DNA of 64,000 nucleotides from Saccopteryx bilineata. Its lineage: Eukaryota > Chordata > Mammalia > Chiroptera > Emballonuridae. Where the stretch lies: the NCBI RefSeq assembly GCF_036850765.1, contig NC_089490.1, forward strand, positions 273,496,482 through 273,560,481. Direction: 5' to 3'. Shown one piece after another: positions 24,441-35,186 of the stretch. A model generated the notes under the pieces. It saw nothing but the letters and a program-made list of their open reading frames with translations, had not been told where the DNA came from and ran no database searches. A program made the position numbers and the translations under genes. Positions within the stretch are counted from its first letter, which is position 1. Each line of letters begins with the position of its first letter.

Positions 24441-25301
24441 TTGAGGATGAAGCAGGGCTGTTGCTGTTTCCTGCATTGTACATCCATCAACCTCCTCCTT
24501 TAGAAGGAGACAAACTGGGTTATCTTCTCCAAATTCAAATTTCTAAAAGGTTGGGATCATCAGCACAGATGGGGTCCAACATCTGTCCCTAAAGAAAACC
24601 TCTTGGAACAGAGAATTTTCAAGATGTCTACCTCAAGTAACATACATAGACAAAATCAAATTTCACAAATGTCTCATTTTCATTCTGACCTCTCTGGGCA
24701 CCACCATGTTTGCTGAAAGAGGAAGCAAAGTCCCTCAGTTCCGCCACCTTTCTTTGTCAGCACCAACATGAGCATGTTTAACTCTGGCACTCACAAAGAT
24801 AATAAAAACAGTCGTCGAAACAATTGAATTTACACTGTGGAAAAAAACTATACGCCATTTATTGATCAGATAAAGTGTGATTAAATATAGAAAATTAGTG
24901 TTGGTGTTAACTTTCTAAATATTCTATCAAGGAATATGGGTTCACCCTCAGCCCGGGTAGTGAAGGACACCTGTGAATGAAACTGCAGACCTTCCTCCAG
25001 TCCTGCTGGGCTGCATTCATGTGGCCCTTCTGCTGGTTTTTGTGTCTATGATTGACTAGTCTGGGTTTTCTGCAATAGCTCCGAAGAGCAAATAAATTTA
25101 AGAGGCTCTACATTAACTCGTCTTAATATCTTTTCTCAGATTACATATTTTGGTAAGTTATTTGCTAAAATTATCAATATTAAGAATAAGATCTCTATAT
25201 ATTATTTGTACCTTTTTATAGAGAGAATTTCATTCATCAGCAACTAGCAACAATATTTGCATAATAAATGATAACAATTATGGTCAAGTGCACAAAGTAT
25301 A
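24441..25301. other. unique sequence
   Basis: No gene or repeat is recognised before the L1 fragment that starts at 25315. Confidence 0.4.
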
Positions 25302-25314
25302 CTTTTGTGTTTCT

Positions 25315-26356
25315 TTTTTTTAATTAATTTTAGTGGGGTGACATTGATCAATCAGGGAACATAGGTTTAGAGAAAACATCTCCAGGTTATTTTGACATTT
25401 TATTATGCTGCATACCCATCACCCAAAGTCAAATTGTCTTCCGTCACCTTCTATCTGGTTTTCTTTGTGCCCCTACCCTCCCCTTACCCCCACCCTCTCT
25501 TTCCTCGCCCCTTCCCCACAACCACCACATTCTTGTCCATGTCCTTGAGACTCATTTTTATGTCCTATCTATGTATGGAATCATATAGTTCTTAGTTTTT
25601 TCTGACTTACTTATTTTACTCCGTATAATGTTATCAAAGTCCATCCATGTTGTTGTAAATCATCCGATGTCATCATTTCTTATGGCTGAGTCGTATTCCA
25701 TAGTATATATGTACCACATCTTCTTTATCCAATCATCTATTGAAGGGCTTTTTGGTTGTTTCCATGTCTTGGCCACTGTGAACAATGCTGCAATGAACAT
25801 GGGGCTGCATGTGTCTTTACCTACTAGTGTTTTTGAGTTATGGGGGTATATTCCCAGTAGAGGGATTTCTGGGTCATATGGTAGTTCTAGTTTCAATTTT
25901 TTGAGGAACCACCATACTTTCATCCATAGTGGTTGTACTACTTTACAGTCCCATCAACAGTGGATGAGGGTTCCTTTTTCTCAACAGCTTCTCCAACACT
26001 TGCTATTACCTGTCTTGTTGATAATAGCTACTCTAATAGGTATGAAGTGGTATCCCATTGTAGTTTTGATTTGCATTTCTCTAATAGCTAGTGAAAATGA
26101 GTATCATTTCATATATCTGTTGGCCATTTGTATTTCTTCCTGGGAGAAGTGTCTGTTCCTGTCCTCTTCCTATTTTTTTATTGGATTGTTTGTTTGTTTG
26201 TTGTTGAGTTTTATGAGTTCTTTGTATATTTTGGATATTAGGCCCTTATCTGTGCTGTTTTTTGAAAATACCAACTCCCACTTAGTTGACAGTCTGTTTA
26301 TTTTGTTCTCTTGCTGTGCAAAAAGTTCTTAGTCTGATATGGTTCCATTCAGTTAT
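25315..26356 (-). mobile_element. 5'-truncated L1, 3' part of ORF2 plus 3' UTR
   Basis: The minus strand carries the last ~0.75 kb of L1 ORF2, followed by a 3' UTR at 25315-25600 with a C-rich tract on the + strand. 'cttttgtgtttct' at 25302-25314 and 26357-26369 is a 13-bp target-site duplication and dates the 5' truncation to the insertion itself. The only long open piece, 25660-25923, encodes an 87-residue C-terminal ORF2 fragment ([29 protein letters not shown]). It is more diverged than the intact L1, including a YDSAIRN variant and several stops upstream. Confidence 0.93.
25660..25923 (-). pseudogene. L1 ORF2 C-terminal fragment
   Basis: The 87-residue open fragment is collinear with about residues 1156-1242 of the intact ORF2 protein at 36508-40335. 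It starts after the cysteine-rich motif and has no endonuclease or reverse transcriptase, so it cannot support transposition. The frame is open by chance of limited decay, not as a separate gene. The 234-codon frame on the opposite strand (25628-26332) is its antisense shadow. Confidence 0.9.
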
Positions 26357-26369
26357 CTTTTGTGTTTCT

Positions 26370-28110
26370 ATTAACATATATTTAGGGTCTTTGTTATTGA
26401 ATCATATAGATAAAGCATATTGAGAAAAGGGAAGCAACGTGACCCATGTGGCCTTGCAAGTTTTAGAGAAACCATTTTGGGTAGAGCAGTTGCCAAGCAA
26501 ATCTATTTGAGATTATGGTTATTGAAAAAGGTCAGTTCCACTAACTTTGCAATAGCCTGACTTTTGAACTAGGTCTATACAATAAAAATTTCAGTTTCTG
26601 TGACTTATAACTGTTAAGGGTGTATAACAAGCTCAAGGATTCTTAATGGCTAAATAGAAGAAGATTCTGTGCAGTTCTCTCTGATCTCTCAAATAACCCT
26701 GACAGACTTCAATCAGATGGCAATATCCACCTGAATGACAGAGACAGGAGCTGAGAGAGGTAATGTCACTGAGTCCTGAGCAGTGGAGACAGAACCCAGT
26801 GTAATATAGGAAGTAGGGATGCAGATGTCTTCATCTGGAAAATGGGGTACTCTCTCACCAACCTTACAGATGCCATTGTTTATCTTTTTACTTACCACTG
26901 AGATGAAGAAATCTATATTTGCCTACCTGTCCTATAGAAATGGAAATTGAAGAAATAATTTCTGTAATTTTATACCCCATAAAGTAATGCAGGAGTGAAT
27001 ATCTTTAATCACTGTGCTAAATTATATAGAGAAAGGGATCAAAATATCAAATTTGTATAATTACCAGGAACAATTAAATTTCCATAGGTGTCATTGCCCT
27101 GTTTAGTGCTTTTATGAAGCCATGGTTTCCACAGTATATGTGACATGTGATTCAGTATTAGAGACCAGCAAAATTGGAAGATGACAAATGAAAGATCAAA
27201 AGCCAGCAGTTTCAGTCTGTTATAAAATTAGTCAAGGTCAGATTTTATTTACTTAGTCTAACTACACATGTGTGGTAAGACCTTTAGAATAATTTAGGGC
27301 TTCTTTGGAGAGAAGGTATAGCCAGTCTTTAAAAATTACAACCCTGATTCATTGTGTTAGTTCCCATGTGTCTAATTTGTACAGCTGAACATTCAATAAA
27401 TAAAACATTCATAAATATTTTGTAGAATATCTGCCCTTCACTGTATTGATTTCTATCAAAGCTATCTAAAACTTTGTAGGCTTGACCTTTTCTTCTTTAA
27501 AGACAAAATATTCTTCCAAAGTGATAACATTAAAATGTTATCATGTAGAAAACCCTGTTGGTAAGGTATGTGTCATTAGGACATAATGAATGATGGTGTC
27601 CACCTCAGAAACAGAACACAGCCCGCTATTCTAGGCAATGATCAATGAGCAATGAGCAGACAGCCAGCAAATACGTATTTTGTGTCCCCAAAGGAGAGTC
27701 TTGAGGCCCCATTGCCACTGTGACCTGACAACCTCACTTCCTGATTCCTAGAAATCACGTGTTCCTGTTGCCATGTGTATCTCCAGGTTTTGCCAATTTT
27801 TACTATATATTTTTAAGTACTTCCCTTTCTCAGCAAGATTATTGATTTTTAAACTTCATCACCAAAAGACAACCTTAAAAATGTTGAGCATAAAGGCAGA
27901 GTAGAGGTTGGAAACATTGGAATTACTGTGGCTTGTGATTACCAATTAAGTCATTTAGACAGAAAGGCAGGTTATTAAATTTTTATTTTTATGGTGGATT
28001 ATTTGAGTGTTAAACACATGCATAATATTTACAGGGTCAAGACTGAGAAGAAGCAAGACAGAAATAAAGTTGGAGCACAACATTTAAGGTGGGAAGAAGT
28101 TCCGTAATCA
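26370..28110. other. unique sequence
   Basis: Two short MIR-like phrases occur around 26745-26860 ('gagagaggtaatgtcactga', 'cttcatctggaaaatggggt') but in opposite orientations, so no single element is called. The rest shows no gene or repeat. Confidence 0.35.
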
Positions 28111-28123
28111 AGATAATTATTTT

Positions 28124-28500
28124 GGCCTTGACCAGTTTGCTCAGTGGTAGAGTATTGGCCTGGCATGTGGAAGTCCCAGGTTTAATTCTTGGTCAGGGCA
28201 TACAAGAAAAGCAACCACCTGCTTCTCTATCCCTCCCCTCCCCTCATTCTTTTTCTCTCTATCTCTTCTGCATCCATGGCTAATTGGTTTGAGCACATCA
28301 ACACAGGGTGCTGAGTATGGCTCTTTAGAGCCTCCACCTCGGGCACTGAAAATAGCTTGGTTGCAAGCATGGCCCTAGATGAACAGGGCATTGCTTCCAG
28401 ACAGAGGTTGCCATGTAGTTCCCAGTCAGGGCACAAGTGTGAGTCTGTTTGTCTCTCTATCTTCCCTCCTTTCACTTAAAAAGAAAGAAAGAAAAAAAGA
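28124..28500 (+). mobile_element. tRNA-derived SINE, diverged copy
   Basis: The head 'ggccttgaccagtttgctca' and a decayed box B 'ggtttaattctt' are followed by the CT-rich middle and a purine tail of GAAA units. Flanks 'agataattatttt' (28111-28123) and 'agataatgattt' (28501-28512) look like a target-site duplication. The copy is older than those at 52580 and 60111: the middle has lost most CpGs and the promoter boxes have substitutions. Confidence 0.8.
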
Positions 28501-28512
28501 AGATAATGATTT

Positions 28513-29960
28513 AAATAAAAAAATTTAAAAATTAAAATTATTGTAAAATATCCATGTATTAAGCTTCACAGCTCTCAGAAAGCCTCCCTGTTATGTACCA
28601 ACCACAGCCCTATAGATCAGATGGTAGTCCTCAGAGGCAGATATGGGGAAGGCAGTGTGGAGTTTAACATGCGCATGCACCCACCAGCTTCTTTGCAGAC
28701 CCACAGGGCACTGACCCTGATGTTCTCAAGTTCAGATGATTTCTTAGGCAGAAGTACCTGGAAATTTGATTTTTTAGAAATTAAAAAAAAACCCCACAAA
28801 ATAAAACTGAATCTGTGACTCATACTATATCTATGGGATGCTTCTCCTGAGATGCAAACTTGCACTTTCTGAGTGAGAAGCACTATCACGTTCCTCACAG
28901 AACAAGAAAGAAGGTGGCTAGATGCACACAGAGCTGGTCATCCTGAGAAACCAGCACCTGTGGGTCATGTCACAGAAGCACTCGGAATGTGAGCCACAAG
29001 GAAAGGCGACCTGAGGTTTTAACACATGGAGAGAACTCTGATTTACGAACTATCACTGGGATCCAGATGAGCTATTTGTAAGAAAACTCTAATGCACTTG
29101 TTGAGTAAAAAGAACAGATCTCTTCAAAATAGGCACAATGAGGTCTGTATGTGAAAAAAAGTGTATAATTGCATAAAAATTCCCCAAACCTCATGGTGAA
29201 GACACACTCTAACGGACTCTTCTAAAGATAAAAGGAGAGAGAGAAAAACCACATTGTGGTTGAGAAATAGAACAGACCATACTTGCAAAACAGAACAAGT
29301 GAGCTGTGCACATTTGTGGCACAGATCACAGGAATGACATAGTGAAACGACACAGCTCTGACAAGAGATTCCAATTCTGATGCATCTGCAGGAAGTCTCA
29401 TTCGGTTAAAATACTGTATCTGATAAGTATCAAACTTGCTCTGCTGACAATTTTATCTCCCAGAAAGTAGAGAGAGAATCAAAGACAATTGTTCCTCTAG
29501 AATTAATGGTGGGCAACAGGAACTGACTATTGGCTCAAGTGAAAGAGACAGTAATCTTAGGAAAAAGCTGCTATGTCATCATGAAGTTCACTATGACCAG
29601 ATAAGAGACACATTCTGGCAGAAAGAGAGGAGATTAGACCAAGTGGAATTCTAAAATTCTCAGAAGAAAAGAAACAGGTTTAAAGATTTTCAAAGGTGTG
29701 ATTCTGATATATGATGTGGCTATCTTTAAGAGGGAGAGGAGAGTAGAAAGACAGAGACAGAGGGAAAAGACAGTGACATACATATTAGACTCTGATGAGA
29801 TTATATTTCATAAGGACATGTGTAAAAGATTGAAAGAAAGCTTTATGGTGTAAATAATAATTAAAAATTAAGGCCACACACTAAACATTTTGAGAGAAAA
29901 GTTAATACTTAGAATGATCCGCAACTTTCAATAAATTTTATAAAGATGAGTCAGATTCTT
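28513..29960. other. unique AT- and purine-rich sequence
   Basis: No gene or repeat family is recognised. Purine-rich simple stretches occur at 29730-29770. Frames at 28617-28898 on both strands overlap each other and show no domain. Confidence 0.4.
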
Positions 29961-29973
29961 GGATTATGTTTTA

Positions 29974-30256
29974 TTTATTTATTTTTTAAATAAATTTTTA
30001 TTAATGGTAATGGGATGACATTAATAAATCAGGGTACATATATTCAAAGAAAACATGTCTAGGTTATTTTGTCATTAAATTATGTTGCATACCCCTCACC
30101 CAAAGTCAGATTGTCCTCTGCCACCCTCTATCTAGTTCTCTGTGCCCCTCCCCCTCCCCCTAACTCTCTCCCTCCCTCCCTCCCATGTCCTCCCTCCCCC
30201 CACCCCTGGTAACCACCACACTCTTGTCCATGTCTCTTAGTCTCGTTTTTATGTTC
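29974..30256 (-). mobile_element. young 5'-truncated L1 (3' UTR only)
   Basis: In reverse this nearly duplicates 40330-40605 of the intact L1, including the G-rich tract (C-rich on the + strand here, 30136-30215). It ends just at the L1 ORF2 stop region. 'ggattatgtttt' at 29961-29972 and 30257-30268 is the target-site duplication, and the empty site reads TTTT/AA, the canonical L1 endonuclease target. By eye only a few percent of bases differ from the intact copy. Confidence 0.93.
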
Positions 30257-30429
30257 GGATTATGTTTTAAATCACAAAAAGAAGAGCAAGAAAGATCTAA
30301 ACGCACTGATAGGATATGATTTCCCATGAACAAAATTTACCCAAACCTCTTCCGTCATAGTGACCCACAGGGGATATTATCTTTCAAACACATATTTGAC
30401 AGATTTAACTTTCTATAACTCAATAATAA

Positions 30430-31250
30430 AAAAATCCAAATAAATTGGGCAATAGATTATAGAGGACACTTCACATGAGAAGATATAAAATGGTCATTGA
30501 GCACATGGAAAAATGCTCAACCTATTAATCATCAGGGAAATGGAAGTTCACATTACTATACCCACCAGATGGCTAAAATTGAAAAGGTGATAACACCAAT
30601 TGTTGCTAAGAATTTGGAGCTACTGGAACGCTTGTACATTTTTTGGTGGGATTGGGGAAAATGTGTAACCACTTTGTAAATGCTTGCCAGTTTCTTTTAA
30701 AATTAAATGTTCAGTTATCCTATGGCTTGGCAGTTCTAAACTTAGACATTTACTTTTGAGAAAAAAAAACATGTTCGTATGTGCACAAAAATGTTCATGG
30801 CAGCTTTATTCATAATAGCAAAAAAATAGAAACAGGCAATGTTTTTATCAACAGAAAAATAAAAAAATATTGGAGTTTTTAACCAATGAAATATAACTGG
30901 ACAATGAAAGGCATGAGCTTCAGGTATGTGCAACAGAAATATCAAAAACATTAAGCTGAGTGAAAGAATCTTCACACAAATGAGTATAAAATGTATAATT
31001 CTATTTATATAAAATTATAATATTCCAAATCAGGTAAATCTAAATCTGGTCAATAACAAACAAACAAACAAACAACAACAACCCAAAACAGAAATTGTTC
31101 TAGAGGATATGGAGACAGTGTTTTAGCTGGTAAGGACTTGAGGGAGCTTTCTGATCTTGTATAATGTGTAACTTTATGGGGGTTTTGACAACATAGGTGC
31201 ATGTGTTTGCCAACATTCAGTAAGCAAATATGTAGGATTTATGCATTTCA
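30430..31250 (+). mobile_element. ancient L1 ORF2 end and 3' UTR relic
   Basis: 'caacctattaatcatcaggg', 'ttcacattactatacccacc', 'tttggtgggattggggaaaa', 'gttcatggcagctttattca' and 'aaatataactggacaatgaa' follow the C-terminal ORF2 order of old mammalian L1s. Many stops and indels interrupt the frame; the 60-codon piece at 30497-30679 is a chance survivor. The right end is uncertain. Confidence 0.75.
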
Positions 31251-31857
31251 TTGCATTGGAATTTACAGCTGAACAAAACCCTATAAACACATATTTAAAT
31301 CTAAATACTAAATTCTGCAATTTATTGTAAAATACATTGGTAAAAAAGAAAAATGTATGAATGATGGGGGAATAGATGTGCAAGAATAGTGAAGTGTTAC
31401 TGGCAGAATATAGGTGGTAGACATATTGACAAATTAAAAAATTTCAACTTTTTTCTATGTTGGAAGTTATAATAAAGTATTTGGAAATATTAATATAAAA
31501 GAACAAAGCTCATTGCAAAATAACAGTTCATAAAAGTAATAGCCTAAGATGTTCTTTGCTAATACAAAGCTTTCTTGCCTAGACATATAATAGTAATCAG
31601 AACTGAAAATTTTTAGATAAAGTCACTGATCAAGATTAAGGAATAGTAGAGTTTCAAATATAGTTTTGCTTCTCAGAGTATTGAAGTTTTACCTAAGTTG
31701 TACACTGTTCAACTTGGTCTTTATCTTACAAAAATAGTTTGTAACTTGGTATTGCCTTAATAAATATTTATTTATTAATTCTTGGCAGTTAATTTTTAAT
31801 TAGAATATTTTTTGCCACAAATTTTATTTTATTTTTTAAAAAATAGAGTTAGTTTTT
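31251..31857. other. very AT-rich sequence
   Basis: Mostly A/T, possibly a continuation of the old L1 3' UTR to its left. No gene is visible. Confidence 0.35.
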
Positions 31858-32010
31858 ATTCATTCCCTCATTTATTAATTTAATAATTATTTACTACGTG
31901 TCTACTATGTATTCAATAGTGTGCAAAGCACTGGGAACTGAGTGGAGAATAGGAAATCTATGGCCCTGCCTTCCAGGAAGTTATAGTTCAAGGGAAGTGA
32001 GGCCAAATGC
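31858..32010 (-). mobile_element. probable L2 3'-end relic
   Basis: 'attcattccctcatttatta', 'ttactacgtgtctactatgt' and 'gcaaagcactgggaac', followed by 'ggccctgccttccaggaagt', match the reversed 3' end of L2-type elements (cattcaacaaatatttattgagcgcctactatgtgcc). It is old and diverged. Confidence 0.5.
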
Positions 32011-32242
32011 ATAGCTAGGGAAGGCTGCAGTCCTGGCACATCTGTTCTGCTGAAGGCACTAGCAGTTTCACATGGATGTTGCTGCACACACAGTAATATA
32101 GGTCATGTCATGTATTGGCTTGATCCCATAGTGGAACAATCTCTTCCTTCAAGTGTTATTTTCCAAATCAACCTCAGTTGCAGTGAAACCCATATAGGCA
32201 TTATTTATATAAGGGCACAAGACCACAGACCCATCAGTTTTG

Positions 32243-32637
32243 TGGGTTTTTTTTTTAATTTTTCTTAAATGAGAAGCAAGAAGGCAGAGAGACAGACTAC
32301 CACATATACCCCGAACAGGATCCACCCAGCAAACCCCCTATGAGGCTATGCTCTGCCCACCTGGGGTCGTTGCTTTATTACTTGGCAACTGAGCTATTTT
32401 AGCACCTGAAGAGAGTTCATGGAGCCATCTTCAGTGCCAGGGTCAACTTGCTTCAACTGAGCCATGGCTGTAAGAGAAGAAGAGAGAGATACAGAAAAAG
32501 AAAGGAGAGGGGGAGGGTTGGTGAAGCAGATGGCAGCTTCTCCTGTGTGCCCTGACCGGGAACTGAATCCAGGACCAGAATCTGGGACTTCCATATGCCA
32601 GACCAATGCTCTACTGATGAGCCAAATGGCCAGGGCT
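32243..32637 (-). mobile_element. tRNA-derived SINE, older copy
   Basis: The minus-strand head reads 'gagccctggccatttggctc', with a longer than usual spacer before box B because of an inserted 'ccagaatctggga' segment. Then come the CT-rich middle and a poly(A) tail (T-run at 32248-32262 on the + strand). Flanks 'cccatcagttttg' (32230-32242) and 'cccatcgattttg' (32638-32650) are a target-site duplication with two differences. Confidence 0.88.
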
Positions 32638-32650
32638 CCCATCGATTTTG

Positions 32651-33264
32651 AAGTTGAGCAAAAGCCAGGCAGAGCCAGGATGTCAAAAACAGAATGACAG
32701 TCTCAAAGGATCTTCACAAGTGGGAGGAAAAAGTCAAGTGTTGCTAAGTAGGAAGCACTTTTCACTAAGTCTGTGTCCTGCATTGATGCCCGGACCCCAA
32801 ACAGGTTCTAAGGTGGTTCCAGGCCTCATAATATCAACATTAAACTTAAATGGAGATTCCAGTTGACTGACAATACAATTTTGAGAACTGGAAAACAGAC
32901 ATAGAAGTGTTATATTTGCTCTGTTTGAAGCCCAAGATACAAAACTAGTGTCATTTGTTAGCAGTTCCATGATGAGAGCCTTCCTTGCATTACATTTTTC
33001 ACAAGAGACTGTCTCATTGTCACCAAAGGACCCCCTTCCTCGGGAGTTAATAAGCATAGAAACATTCAGAAAGTAAGGTTCAATAAGTTTGTAAGTCATT
33101 GTCATCTTTGTTATTTAGTTATATGTATTTCCACAACATTTCTATAAAAGTTAGACTTGCCTGAACATTAAAATTAATAACAAATGCTTTGATTAAAAAA
33201 TAAAAAAACATTTTTATAAATTTGTGGAGTCTTCCTCGGTCAGTAACTGGACAGGTGGCAGCAA
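32651..33264. other. unique sequence
   Basis: The 123-codon minus-strand frame at 32734-33105 shows no domain and ends in the neighbouring repeat. Nothing else is recognised. Confidence 0.4.
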
Positions 33265-33440
33265 CACATAGTGGTGAAGCAGAGAATGGAAACCGCATTG
33301 TCTCTCTCGGTTTTGAATTCTGGCGACTGCTCCAAATCTCTGACATTTGTTCTTGAAAATGAAGATGTTGGAGGCAAAGAACTGAAAGATTTATTGCGGA
33401 TTAAAAGAGATGATGCAGATGAATGTTTAAACATGTACAT
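33265..33440 (+). mobile_element. probable MIR SINE remnant
   Basis: 'agcacacatagtggtgaagc'-like start, 'ggttttgaattctggcgact', 'ttgaaaatgaagatgttgga' and 'cggattaaaagagatgatgc' follow the MIR order (agtggttaagagc, gttcgaatcctggctct, tgtaaaatggggatgat, gaggattaaatgaga). Confidence 0.5.
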
Positions 33441-34925
33441 ATAGCATAGTAAACTAATACTGTTGGTCCTTATTATGGCTTTGAATTTAAATTTGTTTAA
33501 AATGCAGAAAAAAGCATGCCATCAAAGATCAGGAGCAGTCACTGCCAACCACAGCAATAACCTGGATTGCAGGCACATTGACACTTCCCACTATACCTCT
33601 CTCTAGGAGGGCTCCTGCTTTCTGCTAGTAACATGAAAGGTACCAAACAGGGAGCAGAAGTTTAACTGGAAACTTCAACTTTTAAATATCTTGGGAATAA
33701 AACAGTAAAGATGTTAACTTGGCACCTTGAAATTGAAATTCACAGAAATGAAAACGTCTATTAAGATAACTACTGAGAGATGGTTTAATGTCAAAAAACT
33801 AATGATTAAGATGAAACACAGAAGTTTATCTCAATGAGTGCAATCCATCTTTTACGAGGGCAAATTTCTGCCTGAACATGAGCTGTGGGATGGGGACAGT
33901 GGCCGTTTCACTCACAGCTCCAACCCCTAGCACCTCCTCAGCACCCGGGGGCCCAGGTCTGACCCCCTGGTCTGAGGCGGAAAGTCTGAAGGTAGGTTTT
34001 CTGGATTAATTCACTCTAAGGGAAGTAATAACTATTTGGACTGTAGAGGATTGGTTAAATTAAGGCAAATGCTATTTGTTTATTCTATGTTATAAGAAAT
34101 ATATTTGAATACTTGCATTTGTTCTCTACACAATAAAAATATAGATAATTTAAACTGAATACACATAAGAAAACCGAGTAAAGATCTATTATGTCAAAAG
34201 ATTGTTACTTCGTTTAATTGTGTCCATGCGCATTTTGATGTAATTATCCTCACCAAATGAGGCAAATTTTTAAATTGTAATTTCATTCAATAGGGTCTTT
34301 AATGGACTTCACCTCAGGCTTAAAAGTGGGATTTCCCTACTGGTGGCCCCACTGTGTTGTTTCTGAGGGTGTTCTCAAGATGGCACAGCCAGGCACTGGG
34401 TCCCTGGGCAAATGCTCCTGTCCCAGTGAGAGAAGTTTTTAAAAATGTTTCCTCATGGGGTGACTCCCTTTATCCCTCAACTCTGATACCAGAGGACAAT
34501 CAAGAATGTCTACAGACCTTTGGTTGTCCCGGCCAGAGGGGAAAGAGGATCTATTGGAAGTTAGTGGATGGAATCCTGGGACGTTGCCCACTGTGGAACA
34601 GCTATGTAATACAACCAAGGGTTTATGGCCCAAGTGTGACCAGTGCCAGGGTCATAAAGCCCTGGTTTGAAGGAGGCCGGTCCTGTATTGAAAGGGGGTG
34701 TCAGGTGGTTGCAGACTGAATCTCCTCATGGTGATTTGTCTTCCCTGGTATCGCCACAGGTATGGACCAAGGCGGATTCTCCATTGCCTTTGTGTCTTCC
34801 CAGCTCATGGTGCTTGTCTTGCACTTGAGAGCATACACTCACAATTTAGTGAACATTCCCATATCCTTTATTTTATAGTCAATTAATGTAAAACTCGTTA
34901 TTTTTAGTGACTAAAATAACTTCGC
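33441..34925. other. unique sequence and an unidentified block left of the L1
   Basis: 34314-34740 is GC-richer and open on the + strand for 121 codons (34354-34719), but TG/CA excess suggests decayed CpGs, as in an old repeat. I could not name it. The remainder is AT-rich and featureless. Confidence 0.35.
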
Positions 34926-34940
34926 AATTGTAACAACAGA
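34926..34940 (+). repeat. L1 target-site duplication, left copy
   Basis: The 15-bp 'aattgtaacaacaga' recurs exactly at 40609-40623, right after the poly(A) of the L1. Its identity argues for a recent insertion. The inferred nick (GC/AATT) is a poor match to the usual TT/AAAA. Confidence 0.95.
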
Positions 34941-35186
34941 GTGACGTCACGGAAATGGCGCCGTGAGAAGCGAGTCCGACAGCTCTCCCCTAAATCACAA
35001 CAAATTTATCAACTAGAAACAGAAATATTTATCCTCGGAGCATTCCGGAGTTCCACACAAACTGAAAGCAAAAGGACTGTTATCACTTGAATCTGAGAGA
35101 CGAGGGTGTGGAGGAAGGTACCGCAGCGATGCTCATTCAAGCCGCCAGGGAGTGCGCCCGCGTGCTATCAATAAGACCACCCTCAG
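34941..35186 (+). promoter_or_regulatory. L1 5' UTR / internal promoter
   Basis: The element begins 'gtgacgtcacggaaatggcg'. TGACGTCA at 34942-34949 is a perfect CRE palindrome (ATF/CREB). 'aaatggcgcc' at 34953-34962 fits a YY1 site. In human L1 a YY1 site just inside the 5' end sets the transcription start, so its presence here argues that the copy is complete at this end. The UTR is far shorter than the ~900 bp of human L1. It keeps CpGs in the first 50 bp and in 35128-35165. Promoter function is inferred. Confidence 0.75.

Noticed and set aside
25628..26332. 234-codon open frame on the + strand
   Set aside because: It lies antisense to an L1 ORF2 fragment; the opposite strand carries recognisable ORF2 sequence and the same artefact is seen antisense to the intact L1 at 39666-39929.
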